Part shown: positions 25,901 to 36,550 of the stretch, in pieces
How positions within the stretch are numbered: position 1 is the first letter of the stretch
How the letters are laid out: each line of letters opens with the position of its first letter
Assembly: GCF_001656295.1 (NCBI RefSeq)
Contig: NZ_LXHE01000013.1
Coordinates: 1 to 64,000, forward strand
DNA from: Moraxella catarrhalis
GTDB taxonomy: Bacteria > Pseudomonadota > Gammaproteobacteria > Pseudomonadales > Moraxellaceae
DNA length: 64,000 nucleotides
Direction: 5' to 3'
Position numbers and translations under genes: made by a program
Notes under the pieces: model-generated
The model's database searches: none
The model's input: the letters and a program-made list of their open reading frames with translations, nothing else
Told to the model about the DNA's origin: nothing

Positions 25901-26473
25901 TAAAATAAAGCTATAAATCACAATCACCGTGATGATCCCTGCCATCACGCCTGCCAAAATATCATCCAGCATGATACCAAAGCCGCCAGACACTTGCTTA
26001 TCTGCCCAAGAAATCGGAAAAGGCTTGATAACATCAAACAGGCGAAACAACACAAATCCAAGCCCAAACATCCAAGCCATCAGTGAGGTATCACCATATA
26101 AATCCTTTAATAAGTCTATGTGATGCAGCACAAATACGGTCGGCAAAAGTGTCAGCCATATGCCTACCCATTCATCCCACACAATGTGTGGATCGTCATG
26201 CACATTCATCAGCTTGGAAGTTGTCTCACAAATATAATGCCCAAGCAGCAAGCCTAATGCGGTAGCCAGTACCAGCGCCCAAGCCCCAACTGACAGCAGT
26301 AGCAGGGCGACCACCAAGCCGCCAACAGTGCCCCATGTGCCAGGCGCACGCTGCGGCAGTCCAGAACCAAGACCAATGCCAAGCCAGTAGATCAATTTTT
26401 CTTGGCTGTTTGCGCTTGGCGGGCAGGGCGGGCAGGGATTGGCTTGATGGATATCGGGCTTTTGCTGTGTCAT
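25898..26473 (-). CDS. pgpA: Phosphatidylglycerophosphatase A
   Basis: Removes phosphate from phosphatidylglycerophosphate to give phosphatidylglycerol at the inner membrane. The 191 aa protein carries the family blocks APGTWGTVGGL, DPHIVWDEWVGIWLTLL and LDDILAGVMAGI, with acidic residues presumed to bind Mg2+. About four membrane segments. A Pro/Cys-rich N-terminal tail of about 25 residues (NPCPPCPPSA) is unusual and precedes the conserved domain, so a later start is possible, but no better in-frame ATG exists. It follows thiL by 49 bp; nusB-thiL-pgpA is a widespread gammaproteobacterial order. Confidence 0.93.
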   Translation of the reverse strand: MTQQKPDIHQANPCPPCPPSANSQEKLIYWLGIGLGSGLPQRAPGTWGTVGGLVVALLLLSVGAWALVLATALGLLLGHYICETTSKLMNVHDDPHIVWDEWVGIWLTLLPTVFVLHHIDLLKDLYGDTSLMAWMFGLGFVLFRLFDVIKPFPISWADKQVSGGFGIMLDDILAGVMAGIITVIVIYSFIL

Positions 26474-26522
26474 GAGTGTAGTTATTTAATGAGTTGATAT
26501 GAGTGATTGACTGCTAATTGAT

Positions 26523-27461
26523 CTAAAAATGCTGCCAACCTTTGATGGGGATTTCGACCGGCTCATCATGATGCATCAAGGTTAGACCTTGAGCGTCAAT
26601 AATCTTACCAATCGGATAAATCGCCAAGTCAGGAAAATCTGCTTGAAATGCCATAAAACGATCAGGCGATAGGGTAAAGCACAGCTGATAATCATCGCCG
26701 CCATTTAATATATGCTGCCATTTTGACTGATTGGGCAACTCATGTAAGAGCGCATCAGTGGGAATTTGATCCAAATCCAGCCTTGCACCCACGCCGCTGG
26801 CACTCAGAATGTGCCCAAGATCTTGCCCAAGCCCATCTGAGATATCTATCATCGCCGAGGCATAGCCACGCAGCGCCTGCCCAAGAAGCACTTGCGGTGT
26901 CGGATAGTCAAGCGCTGATCGTAAGGGCGTATCATTACCTTTTAAAATGTCTGACAAAGCAAAACTTGCCAAGCCAATCTTACCGCTAACGCAGATGAGA
27001 TCGCCGGATTTTGCCCCTTGTCTTCTGATCGCCTGACCTTGGGGGATAAATCCAAGCGCCGTCACCGTCAACGTCAAAATATCACTGCCAGTGGTGTCAC
27101 CGCCAATCAGCTCTACCCCAAATGGCTGACATGCTGCTTTGATGCCTTGAGCAAAGTCGTGACAAAATGCATCATTAGCAAGATGATCTGGCAAAGAGAT
27201 GCCCATCAAAATCGCATAAGGCGTTGCCCCCATTGCTGCAAGATCGGATAAATTGACCGCTACCGATTTATAGCCAATGGCGTGGGGCGAGGTCATGTGC
27301 GGAAAATGCCTGCCTGCCACCAAAGTATCCAAACAGCTGACCAATTCATTACCTTTGGGGGGTTGGCTGATGGCACAATCATCACCAATGCCTAAGATGG
27401 TATTGGCGTGGGGCGGTGTGGCGCTGCCAAAATGACGATAGATTAAGGAAAATTCAGACAT
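26523..27461 (-). CDS. thiL: Thiamine-monophosphate kinase ThiL
   Basis: Phosphorylates thiamine monophosphate to thiamine pyrophosphate in the cytoplasm. Family length (312 aa) and blocks are seen: GIGDDCAI near the N-terminus (ATP/metal), SLDTLVAGRHF region, AVNLSDLAAMGATP, GGDTTGSD, and IDISDGLGQDLGHI and NGGDDYQL near the C-terminus. It starts 6 bp after the nusB stop, so it is translated from the same mRNA, with taaggaaaa before the ATG. Confidence 0.96.
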   Translation of the reverse strand: MSEFSLIYRHFGSATPPHANTILGIGDDCAISQPPKGNELVSCLDTLVAGRHFPHMTSPHAIGYKSVAVNLSDLAAMGATPYAILMGISLPDHLANDAFCHDFAQGIKAACQPFGVELIGGDTTGSDILTLTVTALGFIPQGQAIRRQGAKSGDLICVSGKIGLASFALSDILKGNDTPLRSALDYPTPQVLLGQALRGYASAMIDISDGLGQDLGHILSASGVGARLDLDQIPTDALLHELPNQSKWQHILNGGDDYQLCFTLSPDRFMAFQADFPDLAIYPIGKIIDAQGLTLMHHDEPVEIPIKGWQHF

Positions 27462-27467
27462 TTTGAG

Positions 27468-28010
27468 CTATTGGGTGTCTGCTAATGCTGAGCTTTTACC
27501 CTTGTTGGCATTGACTTCTAAACTGCGCGCTTGTTTGGCGTATTTATCCAACACCGCATTAATCAGCTTATGAGCATCGGTTGCGCCAAAATGCGTGTTC
27601 AGCTGCATCGCTTCATCAAGGACGACTTTATAAGGAATGTGTAGGCTGTGTTTAAGCTCATAAGCGCCGATCAATAAGATTGCTTGTTCGACAGTGTCCA
27701 GCGATCCAAAATCACGGTCAAGATGGCTTGAGATATCAGCAATCAATTCATCCACAAGCTCAGGAATGCGGCGCATCATTTCATGATAATAGCCCAAATG
27801 CACCGTGTGCATGGCATTGTCAGCGCGAGTGCGTGCCACGATGGCGTGCGGCTCATTACCGCCGGCAAGCGCACGATCGATTTTGTTTAGGCGATAGTCT
27901 GTCGTGAGCCACTCATACAGACCTTGAAGGGCAAATCTGCGTGCCTTACGTACAGCAGTGTGAGAGGTTTTGTAGCCTTGTTCGGCAAGAAGAATGTCAT
28001 GATCGGTCAT
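27468..28010 (-). CDS. nusB: Transcription antitermination factor NusB
   Basis: All-helical RNA-binding factor that works with NusE (S10) on boxA in rRNA antitermination. Visible blocks are [36 protein letters not shown] and [20 protein letters not shown] start at the ATG at 28010 (180 aa), which has taggaac upstream; a TTG at 28040 would add 10 residues. A tail of about 20 residues beyond the domain end is not conserved. First gene of nusB-thiL-pgpA; the usual partner ribH lies upstream but is separated by 187 bp and a terminator. Confidence 0.94.
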   Translation of the reverse strand: MTDHDILLAEQGYKTSHTAVRKARRFALQGLYEWLTTDYRLNKIDRALAGGNEPHAIVARTRADNAMHTVHLGYYHEMMRRIPELVDELIADISSHLDRDFGSLDTVEQAILLIGAYELKHSLHIPYKVVLDEAMQLNTHFGATDAHKLINAVLDKYAKQARSLEVNANKGKSSALADTQ

Positions 28011-28116
28011 AATGTTCCTAGCTTTAGAGTACTTTGGCAAAGATAGTCATATCATAAAATAAAACTTGCCAAAGTCCAAGATGAATTGATTGTTAAATAG
28101 TATTGGAAAAATCCAA

Positions 28117-28139
28117 AAGCACACCGCATAAGTGTGCTT
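28117..28139 (-). terminator. Terminator after ribH
   Basis: 8-bp stem AAGCACAC/GTGTGCTT (28117-28124 with 28132-28139). On the minus strand it runs into TTTGGATTTTTCC. It separates ribH from nusB, which are adjacent without a break in many relatives. Confidence 0.6.
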
Positions 28140-28197
28140 CAGTGGTCAGCTAAATAGTGAATGCCATAAACGCTCAATCAGTCATGGCGTTTGATGA

Positions 28198-28692
28198 TCA
28201 TAGTGCTTTTAGCACGGAGACCATCTCAAGCGCAGTCATCGCTGCTTCATAGCCTTTATTACCTGCTTTTGTACCGGCGCGCTCAATGGTTTGCTCGATG
28301 TTTTCGGTGGTCAAGATGCCATTAATCACAGGGATATTGTGATGTAGCGCCACATGACTTAAGCCCTTAGCAGACTCACTGGCGACGATGTCAAAATGGG
28401 GCGTCGCACCGCGGATGATGGCACCGAGCACCACGATGGCGTCATATTTTTCAGACAGCGCCAAACGCTTGGCGACCAATGGTAGCTCAAAGGCGCCAGG
28501 CACACGCACCACATCAATGTTCTCGCCGGCGACGCCGTGGCGCACCAAGGCGTCTAGTGCGCCTTCAACCAAGCTTTCAACCAAAAAGCCATTAAAGCGA
28601 CCGACAGCGATGCCGATACGTACTTTTTTATTACTGTCTAATGCGCCTTCGATATGGGTGATGGCGGCTTTTTGTGCGGTATAAGTTGTCAT
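28198..28692 (-). CDS. ribH: 6,7-dimethyl-8-ribityllumazine synthase RibH
   Basis: Penultimate step of riboflavin synthesis, forming an icosahedral or decameric capsid-like complex. 164 aa, with [50 protein letters not shown] (substrate loop) and [23 protein letters not shown] at 28692 follows aaggg. Other riboflavin genes (ribB, ribD, ribE) are not in the window. Confidence 0.97.
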   Translation of the reverse strand: MTTYTAQKAAITHIEGALDSNKKVRIGIAVGRFNGFLVESLVEGALDALVRHGVAGENIDVVRVPGAFELPLVAKRLALSEKYDAIVVLGAIIRGATPHFDIVASESAKGLSHVALHHNIPVINGILTTENIEQTIERAGTKAGNKGYEAAMTALEMVSVLKAL

Positions 28693-28805
28693 AAGATGCC
28701 CTTAAATAAACGGTGTATTTTGCTTGTTATTCCGCCTATTTTACCACAATTTACCCAAAAATTTGCCCAGTTTATAAAATACTTCGTGATCACTATACGG
28801 TCGGC

Positions 28806-29579
28806 TTAAATTGGGCGGATAGGAATGCCTTGGGCTGCCATATATGCTTTGGCTTCTTGAATGGCATAATCACCAAAGTGAAAAATGCTCGCTGCGAGCA
28901 CCGCATCGGCTTTGCCTTTTAGGACACCGTCGGCTAAGTGCTGTAAATTACCCACGCCACCTGAGGCGATGACAGGGATATTGACCAAATCACTGATGGT
29001 GCGTGTCAATAACAAATCATAGCCTTGGCGCGTCCCATCGCCGTCCATGCTCGTCACCAACAGCTCGCCTGCACCGCGCTCGGTCATCTGCACCGCCCAC
29101 TCGATGGCGTCGATGCCTGTGGCTTTGCGTCCGCCGTGCGTAAAAATCTCAAAACCAATACTGCCATCAGCTTTGGTAACGCGTTTGGCGTCAATCGACA
29201 CCACGATGCACTGACTGCCAAACCGTGCGGCGGCATCATTGACCAAGTCAGGATTGGTGATGGCGGCAGAGTTGATACCAACCTTATCGGCGCCTGCATT
29301 GAGTAGATTGCGGATGTCTTCGATCTTACGCACCCCACCGCCGACCGTCAGTGGAATAAAAATTGAGCGAGCGATTTTTTCGACCATATCATAGGTGGTA
29401 TCTCTGCCATCTGAGGTCGCTGTGATGTCCAAAAAAGTAATCTCATCGGCGCCTTGGTCATTGTAGCGCTTAGAGACTTCAACAGGGTCGCCTGCGTCTT
29501 TGATGTCCACAAAATTCACGCCTTTGACGACGCGACCATTTTCGACATCTAGGCAGGGGATGAGGCGTTTGGCTAACAT
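28806..29579 (-). CDS. hisF: Imidazole glycerol phosphate synthase subunit HisF
   Basis: Cyclase subunit of the HisFH complex in histidine synthesis, a TIM barrel of 257 aa. Shows the N-terminal catalytic Asp in [17 protein letters not shown], the phosphate site [13 protein letters not shown], and the second catalytic Asp in [16 protein letters not shown], then [16 protein letters not shown] at 29579 has aaaggat upstream. It stands alone; his genes appear scattered (hisG is at 62.6 kb). Confidence 0.97.
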   Translation of the reverse strand: MLAKRLIPCLDVENGRVVKGVNFVDIKDAGDPVEVSKRYNDQGADEITFLDITATSDGRDTTYDMVEKIARSIFIPLTVGGGVRKIEDIRNLLNAGADKVGINSAAITNPDLVNDAAARFGSQCIVVSIDAKRVTKADGSIGFEIFTHGGRKATGIDAIEWAVQMTERGAGELLVTSMDGDGTRQGYDLLLTRTISDLVNIPVIASGGVGNLQHLADGVLKGKADAVLAASIFHFGDYAIQEAKAYMAAQGIPIRPI

Positions 29580-29779
29580 GAGTATCCTTTACTGTAAGCT
29601 AAGCAAGATGCCAAGCATTATAGCAAGTTTTACCAAAGTTTTGTGCATGATTTGGGCGCACCAAGCTTGTCAAAGATCGAAAAATGCCGTCATCATTCTT
29701 TAATAAAATGAGAAAAATTTTATCGCAATTGCCTTAAAATCCATTACAATACAGTTTTTATTTTGCGTTAGGATTGCTC

Positions 29780-30781
29780 ATGTCTGTCTATACTCACTTA
29801 TCCGATGATGAATTTTTTGCTTTTTGTGGTCTGTTTGGGGTCAAATTTCGCCGCGCCATTCCGATTGTCCAAGGCATCAAAAACTCAAATTGGTTCATCC
29901 AAACTGACAGTGATGAAGGCGATGAGTTTAGCTATGTGTTCACCCTGTACGAAGAGCGCGTCCCTGATGATATCATCAAGATGGCGACCATCATGCACAC
30001 GCTCAAGGATAGACTGCCCATCGCAGCCCCGCTCATCAAGATGACCGCCAAGGGCAATCACATCGGCGAAGACTGCGTGATGCGCTATGAAAATAAAGCC
30101 ATCTTAATCGTCCCAAAGCTGTCAGGCAGCCATCCGACGCTGACAGACGCCGCCATGTGTTATGAGATGGGCAAGGCTTTAGCCACTTTGCACGACACCT
30201 TGACAACCTTACAGCCGAGCGAAGACTACGGCGTGCCGCTGTATGACTGGGCGCGTGTCAAGGCGCGCGAGACGGCATTTATGCCAACCGATGAAGCCAA
30301 ACTCATGCATGACATTTGGGAAGCGCACGCAAATCTGCCCCAAGAGTTGCCCAAAGGCTTATGCCATTTGGATTTATTTGCCGATAATACGCTGTGGGAT
30401 TTTTCAGGGGATGTCGCCAAATTGACAGGGCTTTTGGACTTTACCGAAGTCTCCACCGAGTATTATTTGATGGACATTGCCATCACGATCAACGATTTTT
30501 GTACCACATGGGGCACTGCTAATGATGGCGAGAGCGTGAATTTTGATACCCAAAAAATGACCGCCTTTATCGAAGGCTATCAAAGCGTGCGTGCTTTGAC
30601 CTCAGCAGAAAAAGATGCCTTGCCTGTCATGTTGGCTTATAGCGCGACGATTTTTTGGCTTTTGCGCCTTAATGTCATTCACTATAACCGAGAGCAAGGG
30701 CGCACAGGCGATGACATCATGGTCAAAAATCCTGATCTGATGAAGCGCTTGGCGGCGTATCACTGGGGCAGGGTGGCTTGA
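29780..30781 (+). CDS. thrB: Homoserine kinase ThrB (APH-fold type)
   Basis: Phosphorylates homoserine in threonine synthesis. This is the type related to choline/aminoglycoside kinases found in Pseudomonas and Moraxellaceae, not the GHMP type of E. coli. Family blocks: YTHLSDDEFFAFCGLFGV at the start, IVQGIKNSNWFI, the catalytic loop GLCHLDLFADNTLW (HxDxxxxN) and the metal-binding GLLDFTEVS. The ATG at 29780 is preceded by tagga at the right spacing; a TTG two codons earlier is less likely. 333 aa. Divergent from hisF. Confidence 0.9.
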   Translation: MSVYTHLSDDEFFAFCGLFGVKFRRAIPIVQGIKNSNWFIQTDSDEGDEFSYVFTLYEERVPDDIIKMATIMHTLKDRLPIAAPLIKMTAKGNHIGEDCVMRYENKAILIVPKLSGSHPTLTDAAMCYEMGKALATLHDTLTTLQPSEDYGVPLYDWARVKARETAFMPTDEAKLMHDIWEAHANLPQELPKGLCHLDLFADNTLWDFSGDVAKLTGLLDFTEVSTEYYLMDIAITINDFCTTWGTANDGESVNFDTQKMTAFIEGYQSVRALTSAEKDALPVMLAYSATIFWLLRLNVIHYNREQGRTGDDIMVKNPDLMKRLAAYHWGRVA

Positions 30782-30827
30782 TTATAAGTAGGCAAGGATG
30801 GCGGCAGTGGTGATGGATAACTAAAAG

Positions 30828-31729
30828 ATGTTTGCACCCATTATTAACAGTCTGATACCACTTAGCTTGTGCATTGCGACAGGCTATCTGATGAATACGC
30901 GCAAGTTTTTGAGTCTAAAAACTTGGCAGCAGTTAGATAAGCTGAATTATTATGTGCTCTTTCCTACGCTGCTATTTTTAAATCTTGCAACTGCGCAGAT
31001 GGATTTGGCTCAATTTTCGCTGGCGATTACAGTGGTGCTCTCGGTGCTGCTTGGGGTGAGTGCTGCTATTTTTATCGCTTATGTGGTGTTTAAAATTCAC
31101 AGCGATCATATTGGCGTCTATATTCAAAGCGCCATTCGTTTTAATACTTATGTGGGTTTGGCGCTGGTGGCATCACTATTTGATGAGCTTAGGATGGTGC
31201 TATTTTCGCTCATCATTGCGCTGTTTATTCCACTGATTAATGTCATCTCAGTGATTTCGCTCACGCTCAAACAAGGCTTTGATGTGCGTGTGCTGATGAT
31301 GAATTTGCTCAAAAATCCATTGATTATCGCTTGTATATTGGCGATGGCTTTTAATGTCTCGCCGCTCAATTTGGTGGTGGGGATTGAGCAGTTTTTGCGT
31401 CAATTGGCATCGGCAAGCTTGCCTTTGGGGCTTTTGTGCATTGGGGCGGCGCTTCAGTTTAGATTAAATGCAGGCGAATTTAGCATCATTGTGGCAAATA
31501 GCCTGATTCGCTTGATTGGTGTGCCACTGCTTGCGTATGGGCTTTGGTGGGGCTTGATGGGATTGATCGGCAAATTATCACGCTGTTTTTTGCGCTACCC
31601 ACCGCACCGACGGCGTATTCACTGACCCAAGCTTTGGGCGGTAATCACTTGCTGATGGCCAACATCATCAGTATGCAGACGCTGCTTGCGATGCTAAGCT
31701 TGCCTGTGATTTTGTGGCTTGTGCTATAA
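30828..31729 (+). pseudogene. AEC-family auxin-efflux-type permease, frameshifted
   Basis: Ten-segment carrier of the AEC family (malonate/auxin efflux type). The first frame runs from 30828 to 31625 and reads as a normal AEC protein up to LLAYGLWWGLM, then ends in the basic nonsense tail RCFLRYPPHRRRIH. The expected continuation (LFFALPTAPTAYSLTQALGG, then MQTLLAMLSLPVILWLVL) is present in another frame and ends at 31729. The break lies around 31540-31560, near tggtgggg, and fits loss of one base. Joined, the two parts give about 300 aa, the normal length. Either a recent inactivation or a sequencing error in the short G run. Confidence 0.8.
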
Positions 31730-31768
31730 TGCCGACTTATTTTATCATCGATTTATGAAGAGATTCTC

Positions 31769-32653
31769 ATGTGTCAACTGCTTGGAATGAACTGTAATAC
31801 GCCCACTGACATTGGCTTTAGCTTTGCAGGATTTAGAAAGCGCGGCGGACTTACCGACCATCACGAAGATGGCTTTGGGATTGCGTTTTTTGAGCGGACG
31901 GCGTCAGGCGATATTGGACTTCGTCAGTTTCATGATGATAAGCCAAGCCATTTATCGCCTGTGGCGGATTTGGTGAATCATTATCCCATTGAAGCGATGA
32001 ATGTGATTGCCCATATTCGCAAGGCAACCACAGGCGGTCATGGGCTTGCCAATATTCATCCATTTGTACGTGAAGTTTGGGGCGAGCAGTGGGCATTTGC
32101 CCATAATGGGCAGATGAGCGATGGCTTTATTCGTCGTACCCAAAGGCTTATGAATAATGGCAATGCAGAGCACTATGCGCCTGTCGGCACCACAGACAGC
32201 GAGCTTGCATTTTGTTATCTCTTAAACCGCCTAAAAGCAACCTTTAAAACCCGCCCAACTGATGAGATGTTGTTTGCGTTTTTGACGGCGCAGTGCCGAT
32301 ATTTGGCGGCAAATGGGCTGTTTAACTGCCTGATTTCTAATGGCAATTGGCAATTGGCGTATGCAGGCAGCTTGCTATTTTATTTGACACGCAAAGCGCC
32401 ATTTGGCGAAGCTAAGCTGTCAGATGGTGAGATGACGGTGAATTTTAGCGATGTGACCACCGATAAGGACAAAGTGACGATTTTAGTGACCATTCCTCTC
32501 ACTGATAATGAAAAATGGCAGCAGATGGCGGTGGATGAGTGTCTGGTTTTTCAAGATGGTGAAGTGGTTTTCAAAGACACCCCAAGCAAAAAAACTTATC
32601 TAAGCATTGAAGAAGGTGTGGCGCTCGCGCGCAGTGTGGGAGCCAGTGTGTGA
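31769..32653 (+). CDS. yafJ: Class II glutamine amidotransferase, YafJ-like
   Basis: Ntn-hydrolase-type glutaminase domain of 294 aa. The mature protein begins with Cys after Met (MCQLLGMNCN), followed by the YafJ-type blocks GLTDHHEDGFGIAFFE, VIAHIRKATTGG (substrate Arg region), FVREVWGEQWAFAHNGQM and TTDSELAFCYLLNRL. No synthase domain is fused, so the acceptor of ammonia is unknown; E. coli YafJ is likewise uncharacterised in this sense. Its stop overlaps the GTG start of the DUF3025 gene by 4 bp, implying coupled translation. Confidence 0.88.
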   Translation: MCQLLGMNCNTPTDIGFSFAGFRKRGGLTDHHEDGFGIAFFERTASGDIGLRQFHDDKPSHLSPVADLVNHYPIEAMNVIAHIRKATTGGHGLANIHPFVREVWGEQWAFAHNGQMSDGFIRRTQRLMNNGNAEHYAPVGTTDSELAFCYLLNRLKATFKTRPTDEMLFAFLTAQCRYLAANGLFNCLISNGNWQLAYAGSLLFYLTRKAPFGEAKLSDGEMTVNFSDVTTDKDKVTILVTIPLTDNEKWQQMAVDECLVFQDGEVVFKDTPSKKTYLSIEEGVALARSVGASV

Positions 32654-33540
32654 AAGACGCCCAAGACATTGCTCAAGCTGATTCGGGTTTTTGGCAAAGT
32701 TTTCAACAAATCAACCAAGCAGCGCCCCATCTTGCGCCTTATCGTGAGATCCATACAGCATTTGCCAAGAGTTATCAAGGCGGTCATCTGTCGGCATGGC
32801 TCAACGAGTATTTTTCTTCAAACGGCATTGTGCCATATTTGCATGGCACAAATACGCCGCTTCAATTCACCGCTCAAGACGATCTGCCACACGGCACGGC
32901 GTACGAAGCATATATCCACCAGACCACCAAAATCCCCACGCGTGATAATCTGCATGACTGGTTTGGGGCGTGTGTATGGTCGGTATTTGCCAAGTCAAAG
33001 GCGCTACTTAATGCCAAGCACATCGCCTATGATGACGATCAAAACAGTGGCAATGGTCGTAGCCGTGTGCGTGATACCATCACCGTTTTTGATGAAAATG
33101 GTGCCATCGTGGTGGTGAGCCAAGATGCCATCGGCGCGCAGATTGGCAGTGCTTTGGCGGCATTTGATTGGCAAAACTGCTTGGTCAAGACGCGCCAATA
33201 TTGGGATCATCTGGCATCGAAAGATACGCATGCCAAAGTGTTCATCTTTGGGCATGCGCTGCTTGAACAGCTGATATCGCCTTATAAATCTTTATGTGCT
33301 CACACGCTCATCTTACATGTGCCGCAGGCGTTTTTTGGGCTATCGCAGCTTGAGCAGTTAAATCATATTGACGAGATGCTTTGTGAACAACTCAATGACT
33401 TTTTGGTGGCAGGTGTGACCCCAAGGCAGCTACACCCTTTACCCATCTTAGGTGTGCCGCATTTTTGGGATAATGCCGATCCAGGTTTTTATCAAGATGC
33501 CTTTGTTTTTCGTACAGGGCGCAAAAACTCTAAGCGCTGA
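32650..33540 (+). CDS. DUF3025 family protein
   Basis: Cytoplasmic-looking protein of 296 aa without membrane segments or signal peptide. I recognise the DUF3025 pattern from YEAYIHQTTKIPTRDNLHDWFGACVWSVFAKSKALLNA and the block RSRVRDTITVFDENGAIVV. Histidines and acidic residues (HDWFGA, FGHALLEQLISPYKSL) are conserved in what I recall of the family, but function is unknown. Start is GTG at 32650 inside the yafJ stop codon. The coupling to an amidotransferase is the best functional hint. Confidence 0.75.
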   Translation: MKDAQDIAQADSGFWQSFQQINQAAPHLAPYREIHTAFAKSYQGGHLSAWLNEYFSSNGIVPYLHGTNTPLQFTAQDDLPHGTAYEAYIHQTTKIPTRDNLHDWFGACVWSVFAKSKALLNAKHIAYDDDQNSGNGRSRVRDTITVFDENGAIVVVSQDAIGAQIGSALAAFDWQNCLVKTRQYWDHLASKDTHAKVFIFGHALLEQLISPYKSLCAHTLILHVPQAFFGLSQLEQLNHIDEMLCEQLNDFLVAGVTPRQLHPLPILGVPHFWDNADPGFYQDAFVFRTGRKNSKR

Positions 33541-33579
33541 CGAGCATCTGGTTCATAAGTTAGGCAATGTGGGCACCGA

Positions 33580-34260
33580 TCACCAAGTGCTGCCCACGCG
33601 CATCAGCACTCGCACAAAGTCAGTTGATGGCGGCGCCAGATAAATCAGCGCCAAGATGGTCATATACAAGCACGCATAGCCCACAGGTTTTTTCATTTCA
33701 AAAAATTTAAAGGCGGTGCCTGAGGATTTTTTGAGCTTTAAGCCGTAAATATTGACGCTATAAATTTCATCCAAGATCAAATGAATCAGCGCGCCAATGA
33801 ACAGCACAGCGCCAAACAGCCAGCTGACAAATGCCGTCAATTTGAGCCCATAAAACGCCCCACAAACTACCATGAGCGCAAAGATAGCCATATAAGGCAC
33901 CGAATGCACCATGCCACGATGCACCGTCAAGCGGCTAAACGTCTCAAACAGCCCAAGACGCAACAGCAAAAATGCACCTGCCCACAAAATCAAAGAATCA
34001 ATCAAAAGCTTGTCGGCGTGATAGCGATTGGCATATAAAATGGTGATCAACGTTGAGATGACCAATGAGGCGATCAAAAAGCCTTGAGAGGCAGGCTTTG
34101 AGTGATCAAGATCAATGTCAGGCAGCAGGCTACCCAATGTCCCAACAGCCAGACAAAGCACGGCGGTCGTCAAGCCATATAGCTCAAAATAAAAACCAGC
34201 CGCTGCGATGATGGCGCTGCCAACAACCCCAGCGGTGAGATGTGTGTGAAAATTTGCCAT
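33580..34260 (-). CDS. ydjM: YdjM-family (DUF457) membrane-bound metal-dependent hydrolase
   Basis: Inner-membrane protein of 226 aa with about six membrane segments. Putative metal ligands sit in the family motifs: MANFHTHLTAG at the N-terminus, LLPDIDLDHS about residue 46, LTVHRGMVHSVPY about residue 113 and ALIHLILDEIYSV about residue 158. E. coli YdjM is LexA-regulated; no clear LexA box is visible before this copy. It is convergent with the DUF3025 gene. Actual substrate unknown. Confidence 0.85.
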   Translation of the reverse strand: MANFHTHLTAGVVGSAIIAAAGFYFELYGLTTAVLCLAVGTLGSLLPDIDLDHSKPASQGFLIASLVISTLITILYANRYHADKLLIDSLILWAGAFLLLRLGLFETFSRLTVHRGMVHSVPYMAIFALMVVCGAFYGLKLTAFVSWLFGAVLFIGALIHLILDEIYSVNIYGLKLKKSSGTAFKFFEMKKPVGYACLYMTILALIYLAPPSTDFVRVLMRVGSTW

Positions 34261-34318
34261 AGTTTAATATAAACAGTGCTTTAAGCAAAATTATAAAGCA
34301 AAAATAGATCAACAAAAA

Positions 34319-34343
34319 AGCCAGTCATGCGATCAGACTGGCT
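34319..34343 (-). terminator. Terminator of the tRNA-Ala/tRNA-Glu transcript
   Basis: 8-bp stem (34319-34326 with 34336-34343), 9-nt loop, followed on the minus strand by TTTTTT. It lies 27 bp after the tRNA-Glu 3' end. Confidence 0.8.
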
Positions 34344-34369
34344 ATTTGCTTCTTTTTCAAGAAAAAGAT

Positions 34370-34445
34370 TGGCATCCCATAGGGGATTCGAACCCCTGTT
34401 ACCGCCGTGAAAGGGCGGTGTCCTAGGCCTCTAGACGAATGGGAC
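34370..34445 (-). tRNA. tRNA-Glu (TTC)
   Basis: 76-nt cloverleaf on the minus strand with encoded CCA. Acceptor GTCCCAT pairs with ATGGGAT, anticodon loop CTTTCAC with anticodon TTC, T-loop GTTCGAATC. Transcribed after tRNA-Ala from the same promoter. Confidence 0.97.
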
Positions 34446-34542
34446 GCAAAGGGTTTTGCTTTTGCAAAATAGAATGTAAGAAAATGCCTAGGTGCTTACA
34501 TTCTTGTATTAACACTTTCTGATGTTCTTGACGTCAGAAATT

Positions 34543-34618
34543 TGGTGGAGCTAAGCGGAGTCGAACCGCTGACCCCTTGCATGCCATGCAAGTGCTCTAC
34601 CAACTGAGCTATAGCCCC
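34543..34618 (-). tRNA. tRNA-Ala (GGC)
   Basis: 76-nt cloverleaf on the minus strand with encoded CCA. Acceptor GGGGCTA pairs with TAGCTCC, D-loop AGCTCAGTTGGTAGAGC, anticodon loop ATGGCAT giving GGC. Spacer of 97 bp to tRNA-Glu. Confidence 0.97.
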
Positions 34619-34634
34619 GTGCTAATGACAGCGT

Positions 34635-34662
34635 ATTATACAGAATAAATTTTAGCCGTCAA
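34635..34662 (-). promoter_or_regulatory. Sigma-70 promoter of the tRNA-Ala/tRNA-Glu unit
   Basis: Minus strand TTGACG, 16-bp spacer, TATAAT (plus 34657-34662 and 34635-34640). The -10 ends 16 bp before the tRNA-Ala 5' end. The following gtc-rich bases may act as a discriminator. Confidence 0.8.
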
Positions 34663-34753
34663 GCATTTTTTTTGAAAAATTTTCAAAAAATATCGCCGCC
34701 TGTGCTGCGGCATAAAATCGGTCAAATCATTGCTACGGCACAGGCTTAAGCGT

Positions 34754-36334
<1,581 letters not shown>

Positions 36335-36550
36335 TCAAGCTTCATGGAATTGTCAAAAATATCGTCAAAACGGTGAGATATGCAACAAAAGCACACAAAA
36401 AACCTTGACAAACTTCCCAAAAGCCTTTGATTTACTGCTAAAATAGTAAGGTTATGTTCCCATCTGATGATATTTTGTTCGGTGACCAGATATCATGAGC
36501 AAATATTCTAATGCAGTTATCATTTTTGCTAAATAACCACAGTGAGCGCC

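Noticed and set aside
33569-33597. Hairpin GTGGGCA/TGCCCAC at the DUF3025/ydjM junction
   Set aside because: Long loop, overlaps coding sequence and has no T-run; not called as terminator.
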